From assembly GCA_964356315.1 (NCBI GenBank), contig CAYHHA010000058.1, positions 1 to 7,180 of the forward strand: 7,180 nt of DNA, given 5' to 3'. Under the pieces are notes generated by a model. It ran no database searches and was not told where the DNA came from. It worked only from the letters and a program-made list of their open reading frames with translations. Every line of letters starts with the position of its first letter. Position 1 is the first letter of the stretch. Shown here one piece after another: positions 1-5,152 of this stretch. This DNA comes from CAYGFH01 sp964356315 (lineage in GTDB: Bacteria > Patescibacteriota > Microgenomatia > UBA10105 > UBA927). The translations under genes and the position numbers were made by a program.

Positions 1-54
1 CTTAGAGCTTAGAGCTTAGAGCTTAGAGCTTAGAGCTTAGAGCTTAGAGCTTAG
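1..54. repeat. 7-bp tandem repeat (CTTAGAG)n
   Basis: Seven perfect copies of CTTAGAG are followed by a partial copy (CTTAG) that breaks down into TGAATAAG. The array touches the window edge, so its true length and left border are unknown. The unit contains AGCT at its junctions (AGAGCTT). Perfect copies suggest recent expansion by slippage. It lies about 155 bp upstream of the first gene and is not coding in any obvious way. Confidence 0.95.
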
Positions 55-208
55 TGAATAAGTAGCTTTGTTTCTTAGTGTTTGGAAGTAGCTTCGTAGT
101 TTAGATGAATTTAGAATTTAAGATTTTGGAATTAAAATTTGTTTGATTATTGGTGTTTGGAATTTGGAAATTCATTGATGTAAATTGTAAGTAACTCATC
201 ATCTCATC
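55..208. other. AT-rich degenerate spacer, possible weak promoter
   Basis: No gene is visible here. The DNA is strand-biased (few C on the plus strand) and built of drifting short words such as TTTAGAATTT, TTTGGAATT and GTGTTTGGA (78-86 and 153-161 region). It looks like eroded short-period repeat, possibly related to the array at 1-54. A weak promoter for the gene at 209 could be TTGGAA (157-162), an 18-bp spacer and TAAATT (181-186), each matching consensus at four of six positions. No Shine-Dalgarno sequence precedes the ATG at 209. Confidence 0.5.
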
Positions 209-892
209 ATGAAAAAAACTGCCATCAAACCTACAGGTGCATTCAAATGTATTCGCAAAGGGGAGCATCCGTCCGTATTGCTCTTAAGTGGTATGCATGG
301 GGATGAATTTGAGACAATTCCATTGGTATCTTCCTATGTCCTGTCCCATATTGCTGACTTTCCAAATTTTTTATATATCCCTCAGGTTAGTCCGTCAGCA
401 GTAGAGCAAAAAACGCGAGAGAATGTCTATGGAAATGACATAAATCGGGCATTTATACCCCATACGCGCGATTCAGAAGCGCTTGTGGTCATGAATACGC
501 TTATGCGCCATGCGTTTACCATTAGCCTTGATTTTCATGAAGATAGTGCGCATGAGGATGCATTTTATTTTTACGATACTGGAGAGATGAAGGGTGACGC
601 GTTGAAGCAATTCAAAAAAGCAATTTTGACTACCGGTGTTACGCTATACAGTGGTGTTGACGATCCTGAAGATCCTCATCTGGGATGTCTGGTAGAAGAT
701 GGCTATATATCGAAGGGCCATGAAAAGGATTCTCACGAATCAGGATTTCTCACAAAATGGATGGCGCACAAAGGGATTGTAGACCGGGCATTTACCTTTG
801 AAGTACCTGGGAAGGCAACGATTGCCCACAAAGAGCAAATTATTTCTGCTGTATTTTCCTACTTCATGGATCATCAGTTCATGGTACAATAA
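209..892 (+). CDS. M14-family zinc hydrolase, succinylglutamate desuccinylase/aspartoacylase-like
   Basis: This 227-aa protein carries the metal-site pattern of the AstE/aspartoacylase branch of the M14 carboxypeptidase fold. The pattern is GMHGDE (H30 and E33 as zinc ligands), NDINR (77-80, the substrate-binding DxNR motif), DFH with the third zinc ligand H110, and a late FEVPG with E198 in the place of the catalytic glutamate. Family members cleave amide bonds of N-acyl amino acids or C-terminal residues. The substrate here cannot be named, and no arginine-catabolism or peptidoglycan gene lies beside it. The protein is shorter than typical AstE or aspartoacylase (about 300-330 aa) and lacks a clear C-terminal beta domain, so a compact stand-alone catalytic domain is likely. 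No signal peptide is seen, so it should be cytoplasmic. The ATG at 209 is the only good start, with no Shine-Dalgarno. The stop overlaps the tRNA-Pro promoter. Confidence 0.85.
   Translation: MKKTAIKPTGAFKCIRKGEHPSVLLLSGMHGDEFETIPLVSSYVLSHIADFPNFLYIPQVSPSAVEQKTRENVYGNDINRAFIPHTRDSEALVVMNTLMRHAFTISLDFHEDSAHEDAFYFYDTGEMKGDALKQFKKAILTTGVTLYSGVDDPEDPHLGCLVEDGYISKGHEKDSHESGFLTKWMAHKGIVDRAFTFEVPGKATIAHKEQIISAVFSYFMDHQFMVQ
882..890 (+). promoter_or_regulatory. extended -10 promoter candidate for tRNA-Pro
   Basis: TGGTACAAT matches an extended -10 (TGn plus TACAAT, five of six to TATAAT). It ends 9 nt before the mature tRNA 5' end at 900. It sits inside the last codons of the preceding gene, sharing the T of its TAA stop. 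No strong -35 is seen, which fits an extended -10 promoter. It is inferred from sequence only. Confidence 0.5.
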
Positions 893-899
893 TGCTATA

Positions 900-976
900 C
901 GGGATGTAGTTCAGTTGGCTAGAATGCACGCTTTGGGAGCGTGAGGTCGAGAGTTCGAGTCTCTCCATCCCGACCA
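900..976 (+). tRNA. tRNA-Pro(UGG), CCA encoded
   Basis: The full cloverleaf can be drawn by hand. The acceptor is CGGGATG (900-906) with CATCCCG (966-972). The anticodon stem is CACGC (927-931) with GCGTG (939-943), around loop TTTGGGA with anticodon TGG (934-936). The T stem is GAGAG (949-953) with CTCTC (961-965), around TTCGAGT. The C1-G72 pair, discriminator A973 and anticodon UGG all fit proline. CCA is genomically encoded (974-976). The gene starts 7 nt after the stop of the upstream hydrolase gene. No terminator follows before the gene at 1012, so transcription may continue into it. Confidence 0.97.
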
Positions 977-1011
977 GGTCTTAAATATGTTGGAATATAC
1001 GTATTCAAACT

Positions 1012-1719
1012 ATGGAACAAGAAACAAATGCCCAGCAAATGAGCAGTAGTCCAATCTCAACACCCACTCAGACACCGATTCAGCAAGCTACTTCTCCTTT
1101 TTATGCACAAAAGGGATTTTTACCATTATTTTTTGGCATGCTCATGCTTCTAATTGCTGTAGCAGGCGGTGCATACTATCTGGGAACTCAAAAATCCAAC
1201 CCAATGCCGACTCCTATAACAGTTGAAGTGCAGGAGCCGACGAATACCCAAGGAACGTTTAGAGCTACAAATACTTCACAAGTGGCAGTCATAGGCGCTC
1301 CACAACGCAGTGGTACAGCGGATTGGAAAATATATACCAATAAAGCGTTAGGATTTGAAATTATGTATCCTCCGACTATGAAAGTAGAGAAAGAAATGAA
1401 CGATCAATACAATAGAGCGACAATATTTAAAGGAGGAAACCTTCAAATTGAGGTGATGCTTAGGAAGGTTGGCGATATTGCTCTAGATACGTATTTTTAT
1501 ATGGATTCTCCTATCACACGAAAAGCTACCCTCGCTGGTCTTCCAGCAAATGTATATGAATCTCCGACAGGCTATTGCGACGGTCCTGGGTGTAGTGATC
1601 CGTATATTTCGTATGTCACCAAAAAAGAAGCAAATTTATATCACGTATCATTTATCGGGGATGTCCAAATGTTAGATATCGAAAAACAGATTCTTGCTTC
1701 GTTTAAGTTCAATAATTAA
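1012..1719 (+). CDS. Single-pass membrane protein with PsbP-like extracytoplasmic domain
   Basis: This 235-aa protein has three parts. Residues 1-34 are rich in Gln, Thr, Ser and Pro and probably disordered. One hydrophobic helix follows (about 36-58, FLPLFF to YYLG). After a Thr/Pro linker (60-103) comes a compact domain (about 104-235). The domain opens with DWKIYTN and GFEIMYPP (104-121), the W-x-x-Y-x-N / GF-x-x-x-YP pattern common in PsbP-like lipoproteins and membrane proteins of CPR and Gram-positive bacteria. A GYCDGPGC stretch near residue 190 could form a short-range disulfide outside the cell. With no signal cleavage motif, the helix likely acts as an N-in/C-out anchor. Function is unknown. 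The gene lies 35 nt after tRNA-Pro and 28 nt before the polyprenyl synthase. There is no Shine-Dalgarno, and TATACG (996-1001) or TATTCA (1002-1007) could be -10 boxes giving a very short leader. Confidence 0.8.
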   Translation: MEQETNAQQMSSSPISTPTQTPIQQATSPFYAQKGFLPLFFGMLMLLIAVAGGAYYLGTQKSNPMPTPITVEVQEPTNTQGTFRATNTSQVAVIGAPQRSGTADWKIYTNKALGFEIMYPPTMKVEKEMNDQYNRATIFKGGNLQIEVMLRKVGDIALDTYFYMDSPITRKATLAGLPANVYESPTGYCDGPGCSDPYISYVTKKEANLYHVSFIGDVQMLDIEKQILASFKFNN

Positions 1720-1735
1720 GCGAACGTAAAGGATC

Positions 1736-1741
1736 TATACT
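1736..1741 (+). promoter_or_regulatory. -10 box candidate giving a leaderless mRNA
   Basis: TATACT (five of six to TATAAT) ends 6 nt before the ATG at 1748, so initiation would fall on or next to the start codon. No convincing -35 lies 16-18 bp upstream. AAAGGA (1728-1733) could instead be a Shine-Dalgarno site for transcripts from further upstream, but its 14-nt spacing is long. Confidence 0.4.
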
Positions 1742-1747
1742 ACGATT

Positions 1748-2788
1748 ATGCCTCCATCTTTTTCAATCTATAAACAATCAATAGATGAATACATTCGTAC
1801 GTATCTCGCCTCCATAGGGAATGATCTTAATGGCGTTAACCCGTGGACAAAAGATAGTATAGATCGATTATCCACTATGGTCACGCAGGGAAAAACTATT
1901 CGTGGAGGGTTGGTGTTATGGGCGCATGATGCGTTTGGAGGCACGTCGAAAGAGGACGCGCTTAACATCGCCTGTGCGATAGAGCTTACCCATATGGGGC
2001 TTCTGATTCACGACGATATTATGGATTTGGACGAAACACGACGAGGAAATCCTTCTTTGTATGCTCAATATGCAAGCGCCTTCGAATCGATCCCACCTGC
2101 CTCTAGACTTCGATTTGGATCCGCAATGGCAACATGTGTTGGTGATATGGCATTTTTCATGGCGAATCGTTGTCTGTCATCCATCGATCATCCAAACGCA
2201 CGAGTCATAGCTACGATCTGCCAACGAGAATTTTCAGCCGTTACTCTGGCTCAAATGCAGGACGTGTATTTCGGATTTTCTCCAGACATGCCAACCAAAG
2301 AAGATGTGCTTCAACTGTATAAGTACAAAACGGGGAGGTATACCGTGTCGCTTCCACTTGTCGTTGGGTCGTTATTAGGGAAAACGCAGGAGAATTCTCT
2401 ACAATCGCTTTGGACGATTGGAGAAAATTTGGGTATGGTATTTCAAATTCATGATGATGAGCTTAACCTATTCGGTGATCCAAACATAACCGGAAAACCA
2501 AACGGATCAGATATTCGGGAACAGAAGAAGACGTATGCCTACGTCTTATTGTATTCACTACTGTCTCCTGAGGAAAAAAACAAAATGAGCATCGAAACAA
2601 ACGATGACGCTAGGGTTTCGTATGTCTCATCGCTCATGGGCTCATATTCCATCGCAGATCGACTTCATGATACCATACGAGAATTAACAGGATCAGCATC
2701 AGGGTTATATAGATCTTTAGGCCTGACGGACTCATCTATCGCCGATTTAGACAGTATAGCGACGTATTTTTCGACACGCACATCATGA
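1748..2788 (+). CDS. trans-Polyprenyl diphosphate synthase (GGPP synthase-like)
   Basis: This 346-aa protein has every landmark of the all-trans isoprenyl diphosphate synthases, which condense isopentenyl diphosphate onto allylic diphosphates with Mg2+. GKTIRGG (48-54) is the IPP-binding GKxxR region. HDDIMD (88-93) is the first Asp-rich motif, DDxxD (D89, D90, D93), followed by the RRG at 98-100. AQMQD (168-172) stands at the usual GQxxD. KTGRYT (194-199) is the KT motif. QIHDDELNLFGD (233-244) is the second Asp-rich motif, with N240 in place of the last Asp. GKPNGSD (249-255) follows. No aromatic residue lies at positions -4 or -5 before the first motif (L85, G84), which argues for a C20 or longer product rather than FPP. 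The product would feed lipid carriers or membrane isoprenoids, but no other pathway gene is in the window. It overlaps the next gene by 4 bp. Confidence 0.93.
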   Translation: MPPSFSIYKQSIDEYIRTYLASIGNDLNGVNPWTKDSIDRLSTMVTQGKTIRGGLVLWAHDAFGGTSKEDALNIACAIELTHMGLLIHDDIMDLDETRRGNPSLYAQYASAFESIPPASRLRFGSAMATCVGDMAFFMANRCLSSIDHPNARVIATICQREFSAVTLAQMQDVYFGFSPDMPTKEDVLQLYKYKTGRYTVSLPLVVGSLLGKTQENSLQSLWTIGENLGMVFQIHDDELNLFGDPNITGKPNGSDIREQKKTYAYVLLYSLLSPEEKNKMSIETNDDARVSYVSSLMGSYSIADRLHDTIRELTGSASGLYRSLGLTDSSIADLDSIATYFSTRTS

Positions 2789-3234
2789 AACAAATTCACA
2801 GAATCATTCTGTATGGAATATCAGCAAGTATTTGTCTCTTTATGCTGTTTTACTATAGTCGAAATCCGCTTACGACAACCGTTACAATCAACGGTACTCG
2901 CTTTACCGCAGAAGTTGCTGCAACAGCAAAAGAAAAGGAGCTTGGACTTGGTCAAAGAGCATCGTTAAAACCACTTCACGGAATGTTGTTTCCCTTTGAT
3001 CATGTCGAACAATTTACATTTTGGATGAAAGGGATGCAATTTCCGATCGATGTCATATGGATTAGAGATAACACAGTGGTAGATATATCAAAGAATGTGC
3101 CAGTAACACTTCCAGATGGACGAATGCCATCTATGGCGCCAAAGATGCCAATAAATAAAGTGTTTGAGGTGAATGCAGGAGAAGCGGAGAAGTACAATAT
3201 CAACATTGGCGATGTGGTAATTATTAAGACCTAG
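2785..3234 (+). CDS. DUF192 (UPF0127) family protein, membrane-anchored or secreted
   Basis: This 149-aa protein starts with a basic N-terminus and a hydrophobic segment (about 7-24, ending in FYYSR), either an uncleaved signal anchor or a signal peptide without a clear cleavage site. The rest (about 33-148) is a full DUF192 domain. The landmarks are FTAEVAATAKEKELGLGQR (40-58), HGMLFPF (65-71), FWMKGMQFPIDVIWI (79-93), a VVDI strand (98-101) and the closing FEVNAGEAEKYNINIGD (127-143). DUF192 proteins are widespread, small, beta-rich and of unknown function, and usually extracytoplasmic. The ATG overlaps the TGA of the polyprenyl synthase (ATGA), so translational coupling is likely and explains the lack of its own ribosome site. 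No terminator is visible after its TAG, so transcription may run into the tRNA-Gly region. Confidence 0.92.
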   Translation: MKQIHRIILYGISASICLFMLFYYSRNPLTTTVTINGTRFTAEVAATAKEKELGLGQRASLKPLHGMLFPFDHVEQFTFWMKGMQFPIDVIWIRDNTVVDISKNVPVTLPDGRMPSMAPKMPINKVFEVNAGEAEKYNINIGDVVIIKT

Positions 3235-3257
3235 TTGATCAGTGCTGGTAGAGTCAG

Positions 3258-3263
3258 TATAAT
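3258..3263 (+). promoter_or_regulatory. upstream duplicate -10 box TATAAT
   Basis: This is a perfect TATAAT in copy 1 of the duplication. It would start transcription near 3270 and read through the tRNA head relic, the hairpin insert and the intact tRNA-Gly. No good -35 is seen at 16-18 bp. Confidence 0.45.
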
Positions 3264-3291
3264 AGCAAAATATCGTCAATAGTCTGTATTT

Positions 3292-3334
3292 GCGGGTGTA
3301 GCTGAACCCCGATTCAATCGGGGCAATGGTAGAG
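3292..3334 (+). pseudogene. tRNA-Gly 5' relic split by a hairpin insert
   Basis: GCGGGTGTAGCT (3292-3303) equals the first 12 nt of the intact tRNA-Gly at 3373. The next tRNA bases, CAATGGTAGAG, resume at 3324-3334 after a 20-nt insert. The match then fails: TCAG continues into the second TATAAT instead of the anticodon loop. The relic therefore has only the acceptor 5' strand and D arm and cannot make a tRNA. Its GCGGGTG could compete with the real gene's 5' strand for CATCCGC (3436-3442) in a transcript from the upstream promoter. Confidence 0.85.
3304..3323. other. 20-nt palindromic insert in the tRNA relic D arm
   Basis: The insert is GAACCCCGATTCAATCGGGG. CCCCGAT (3307-3313) and ATCGGGG (3317-3323) form a perfect 7-bp stem around a TCA loop. 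It is absent at the matching place in the intact tRNA (between GCT at 3384 and CAA at 3385). There is no T-run after it, so it is not a classical terminator. It could be a tiny palindromic mobile repeat or a local templated insertion. Confidence 0.85.
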
Positions 3335-3338
3335 TCAG

Positions 3339-3344
3339 TATAAT
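3339..3344 (+). promoter_or_regulatory. -10 box TATAAT for tRNA-Gly
   Basis: This is a perfect TATAAT in copy 2. It predicts initiation near 3351, about 22 nt before the mature tRNA-Gly 5' end at 3373. There is no strong -35 (the expected place falls in the hairpin insert). The box is conserved between both duplicated copies. Confidence 0.6.
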
Positions 3345-3372
3345 AGCAAAATATCGCCAGTTATATGTATTT

Positions 3373-3443
3373 GCGGGTGTAGCTCAATGGTAGAGCGTCA
3401 GTTTTCCAAACTGATGACGAGGGTTCGATTCCCTTCATCCGCT
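3373..3443 (+). tRNA. tRNA-Gly(UCC), CCA not encoded
   Basis: The acceptor is GCGGGTG (3373-3379) with CATCCGC (3436-3442), including one G-T pair. The D arm is GCTCAATGGTAGAGC. The anticodon stem is TCAGT (3398-3402) with ACTGA (3410-3414), around TTTCCAA with anticodon TCC (3405-3407). The T loop is TTCGATT, closed by GAGGG/CCCTT. The discriminator is T3443, as usual for bacterial tRNA-Gly, and CAA follows instead of CCA. This contrasts with the CCA-encoded tRNA-Pro in the same window, so a CCA-adding enzyme must act on this one. Confidence 0.96.
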
Positions 3444-3445
3444 CA

Positions 3446-3480
3446 AAAAGAAAGCAGGCTTGTCCTGCCTTTTTCTTTTT
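3446..3480 (+). terminator. Rho-independent terminator after tRNA-Gly
   Basis: GCAGG (3454-3458), loop CTTGT and CCTGC (3464-3468) form the core stem, followed by a T-rich tract (3470-3480). The upstream A-rich AAAAAGAAA can pair with the TTTTTCTTTTT tract, so the stem may be extended and might work in both directions. It begins 3 nt after the tRNA and probably ends all transcription from the block upstream. Confidence 0.85.
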
Positions 3481-3485
3481 GAGTG

Positions 3486-3553
3486 GTGGGATGATGAACC
3501 TGAGGGGTTCGACGTGTCCCACAAAACATACATAATATGAGTGAAGTCGAACC
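3486..3553. other. nested inverted repeats in the leader of a small ORF
   Basis: The outer stem is GTGGGA (3486-3491) with TCCCAC (3517-3522). The inner stem is GAACC (3496-3500) with GGTTC (3506-3510) around TGAGG. In competition, GGTTCGAC (3506-3513) is the perfect complement of GTCGAACC (3546-3553), which would place the ATG at 3537 in a hairpin loop. The GGTTCGAC/GTCGAACC pair resembles dispersed palindromic intergenic repeats seen in several bacterial groups, so this may be a repeat element rather than a control element. Confidence 0.55.
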
Positions 3554-3716
3554 ATTACGCATTGACTATCAAGCATCAGTTGAGGAAGATAGAGATCTTG
3601 CGGATCATCTACCCAAAGGGGCGATATCTGCGTTAAGAAAGGTAGAAGCTGAAACTCCACGATTGCATCCAGACCAAATTATTGTCGAACATGATGAAGA
3701 TCCGTATGCGTATTAA
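3537..3716 (+). CDS. Possible small acidic protein, 59 aa
   Basis: An ATG frame runs to TAA with no internal Met. It begins MSEVEPLRIDYQ and ends EHDEDPYAY. It is acidic, has no Cys, no membrane segment and no recognised domain. An in-frame TGA at 3501 leaves no earlier ATG. Evidence for it: it fills an otherwise empty stretch between two terminators, its composition is protein-like, and a terminator-like hairpin follows it. Evidence against it: there is no Shine-Dalgarno, no clear promoter, and its first codons fall in an inverted repeat. Family and function are not recognised. Confidence 0.45.
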   Translation: MSEVEPLRIDYQASVEEDRDLADHLPKGAISALRKVEAETPRLHPDQIIVEHDEDPYAY

Positions 3717-3725
3717 ACCAATTTG

Positions 3726-3754
3726 GACATTATTGTCCTAGTAATGTCTTTTTT
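3726..3754 (+). terminator. plus-strand terminator inside the end of the convergent gene
   Basis: GACATTA (3726-3732), a 9-nt loop and TAATGTC (3742-3748) form a perfect 7-bp stem followed directly by six T. It would stop the small-ORF transcript at its convergent neighbour. An overlapping alternative stem GGACA (3725-3729) with TGTCC (3734-3738) spans the stop codon of the minus-strand gene. No T-run follows in the minus direction. Confidence 0.55.
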
Positions 3755-5091
3755 CGTTCATTTGTTTGTACTGCTGTTGCATTTTGCACTTCATCTATTT
3801 TATCCCCATACGTTTTTCTAATATTCCGGAGCATATCAGAATAGAGAGTAAATATTGGTCCATTACTAAAGTTGCTGGTAATAAAAGGGTCAATATATTC
3901 TTGAGCCTTTTGTCTCACCGCATCTAGACATTTATAACTTGTACTGCTTGCTTCAACAACACAGGTCGCATCTGCTTGAAAATTCTGGAAATTCTTATGA
4001 CCCGCTTCAAATTGTGCTTCTAACTCACTCGTAGAATTCGCTGTTTTAAACGTTCCGCCTCCAGCTTTTGCAATATCAGAGAGAGCAGTCTGTTCATTTG
4101 TTGCTACGGCAAACCCTATGACGTTGACCTGAATTTTGGATGCAGAGGCGAGTGCCTTTGCTGCTTTTCCTGCTGGATCTGTGCCACAGGTTTCCACGCC
4201 GTCGGAAACAATGATGATTTGATTCTTTTGTCCAACTTTTCCTGAAAAAGCGGAGATCGCATTTTCTATAGCAAGCCCAATAGGCGTCCACCCCGTTGGT
4301 TTAAATTGAGCTAAATATCCGTCGATCGTTGTGCTGGTCGTGGATCCGAGTGGCCCAATCAACTCTGCGCTACTGCAACTGACCGCTTTACTTGATGTTG
4401 CATTCGAGCCTTTGTGGCCATAGACCATGAGTCCAATGGTGCCATTTCCACCAACGGTAGTGACAAAGCTTTTTATGGCCTCTTTTGCCATTGCCATTTT
4501 CGATTCACTCCCAATCATGGTAGCCATACTTCCCGATGCGTCTAAAATAATCAGCGTATTTTGTGTTTGGGCAGAGGCTTTGTCTGATTTACCGCAACTT
4601 GTTACGGCACATCTGGTAAGCTCTGAAATTGCTGGATCCAGTGCTGTCGCTATTTCGACAAAATCAGGGATAGAGTCGAAATCTGTATCTTTCTGGATAT
4701 CCGAAGCTAATTTTTCTGTCTGTGCGTTTTTGTTTGTCTTTGTTACAGCCACGGGCACAGAAGTCTTTTCTTTTGTAGATATGGTTGATTTTGTCATAGA
4801 TATAAACGCACCAATGCCTCCCACAACGATCAGTAGTACGAGGCCGATGCCCGCGACAATAGTAAAAGGTATTTTTTGCCCGTTTGATGGAGGAATCACC
4901 GGTATTGGTCCAGAGGATGGGGGAGACACAGGGATTACTGGTGCCATGGGTGGATTTTGCACTGCTTGCGCCTGATCTATTGGGACAGATTGGTCTGTGG
5001 GTGGTTGGGTGTTTGGTACAGATGCTTGATTTGTCTGAGCTGGAATTGGTGGCACTTCTACGGTTTGATTTGGGCCGGTTTGTTCTGTCAT
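3730..5091 (-). CDS. Membrane-anchored von Willebrand factor A domain protein
   Basis: This 453-aa protein has a long Pro/Gln-rich cytoplasmic tail (1-72), one membrane helix (about 75-98) and a Lys/Thr linker. Next is an acidic DTDFDSIPDFVEIATALDP stretch (135-153) resembling the calcium-binding DxDxDxxxD repeats of thrombospondin-3 type, then a vWA domain (about 178-362). The metal-ion site is complete: DASGS (D184, S186, S188), T269 in GWTPIG and D297 in VSDG. The domain should lie outside the cell, N-in/C-out. Pairs of Cys (161/166, 239/302, 377/388) could form disulfides. The C-terminal 90 residues match nothing I know. Such proteins usually mediate metal-dependent protein binding, here perhaps at the cell surface. 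The gene follows the unknown 643-aa gene by 61 bp with its own promoter candidate. The tail-helix-domain plan resembles the protein at 1012-1719. Confidence 0.88.
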   Translation of the reverse strand: MTEQTGPNQTVEVPPIPAQTNQASVPNTQPPTDQSVPIDQAQAVQNPPMAPVIPVSPPSSGPIPVIPPSNGQKIPFTIVAGIGLVLLIVVGGIGAFISMTKSTISTKEKTSVPVAVTKTNKNAQTEKLASDIQKDTDFDSIPDFVEIATALDPAISELTRCAVTSCGKSDKASAQTQNTLIILDASGSMATMIGSESKMAMAKEAIKSFVTTVGGNGTIGLMVYGHKGSNATSSKAVSCSSAELIGPLGSTTSTTIDGYLAQFKPTGWTPIGLAIENAISAFSGKVGQKNQIIIVSDGVETCGTDPAGKAAKALASASKIQVNVIGFAVATNEQTALSDIAKAGGGTFKTANSTSELEAQFEAGHKNFQNFQADATCVVEASSTSYKCLDAVRQKAQEYIDPFITSNFSNGPIFTLYSDMLRNIRKTYGDKIDEVQNATAVQTNERKKTLLGQ

Positions 5092-5097
5092 GTATTT

Positions 5098-5126
5098 ATC
5101 GTAGCATGACGGTGGTGTGGAAACAA
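5098..5126 (-). promoter_or_regulatory. promoter of the vWA gene, leaderless
   Basis: On the minus strand, TTGTTT (5126-5121) is followed by a 17-bp spacer and TACGAT (5103-5098), preceded by TG one base away (extended -10, TGCTACGAT). The -10 ends 6 nt before the ATG (5091), so initiation falls at the start codon. No Shine-Dalgarno sequence is present. Confidence 0.55.
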
Positions 5127-5152
5127 TAATTGCGACTCACGTACTCTGCAGA

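Larger units (their letters stand above)
3246..3384 (+). repeat. 81-bp-offset tandem duplication of tRNA-Gly promoter and tRNA head
   Basis: Copy 1 (3246-3303) and copy 2 (3327-3384) are 58 nt each and start 81 bp apart. They share TGGTAGAGTCAG, TATAATAGCAAAATATCG and TGTATTTGCGGGTGTAGCT. They differ mainly in about nine bases after ATATCG (TCAATAGTC against CCAGTTATA). Each copy ends with the first 12 nt of tRNA-Gly. A third TGGTAGAG lies inside the intact tRNA at 3388, only 61 bp after copy 2. The 20-bp difference equals the hairpin insert at 3304-3323. The tRNA (GCGTCAGT) and the promoter (GAGTCAGT) share GTCAGT, a plausible site of illegitimate recombination. Confidence 0.9.

Noticed and set aside
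1..54. CRISPR-like array
   Set aside because: The units are 7 bp with no spacers, so it is a simple tandem repeat.
1768..1968. Short minus-strand frame inside the polyprenyl synthase
   Set aside because: It is a shadow of a gene with clear catalytic motifs. The minus frames at 3000-3279 are shadows of the DUF192 gene in the same way.
3304..3323. Hairpin as an intrinsic terminator
   Set aside because: The stem is GC-rich but CAATGG follows, with no T-run.
3361..3366. TTATAT as a -10 box 6 nt before tRNA-Gly
   Set aside because: It is absent from the duplicated copy, while TATAAT is conserved in both, and there is no -35 in place.
3361..3660. A 99-aa minus-strand frame across tRNA-Gly
   Set aside because: Its C-terminus (GIEPSSSVWKTDALPLSYTR) is the well-known false translation of the antisense of tRNA-Gly, and the rest crosses the terminator and the small ORF.
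4427..5129. Plus-strand frames of 182 and 81 aa
   Set aside because: Both are antisense to the vWA gene, whose domain motifs prove the minus frame. They have no start signals of their own.
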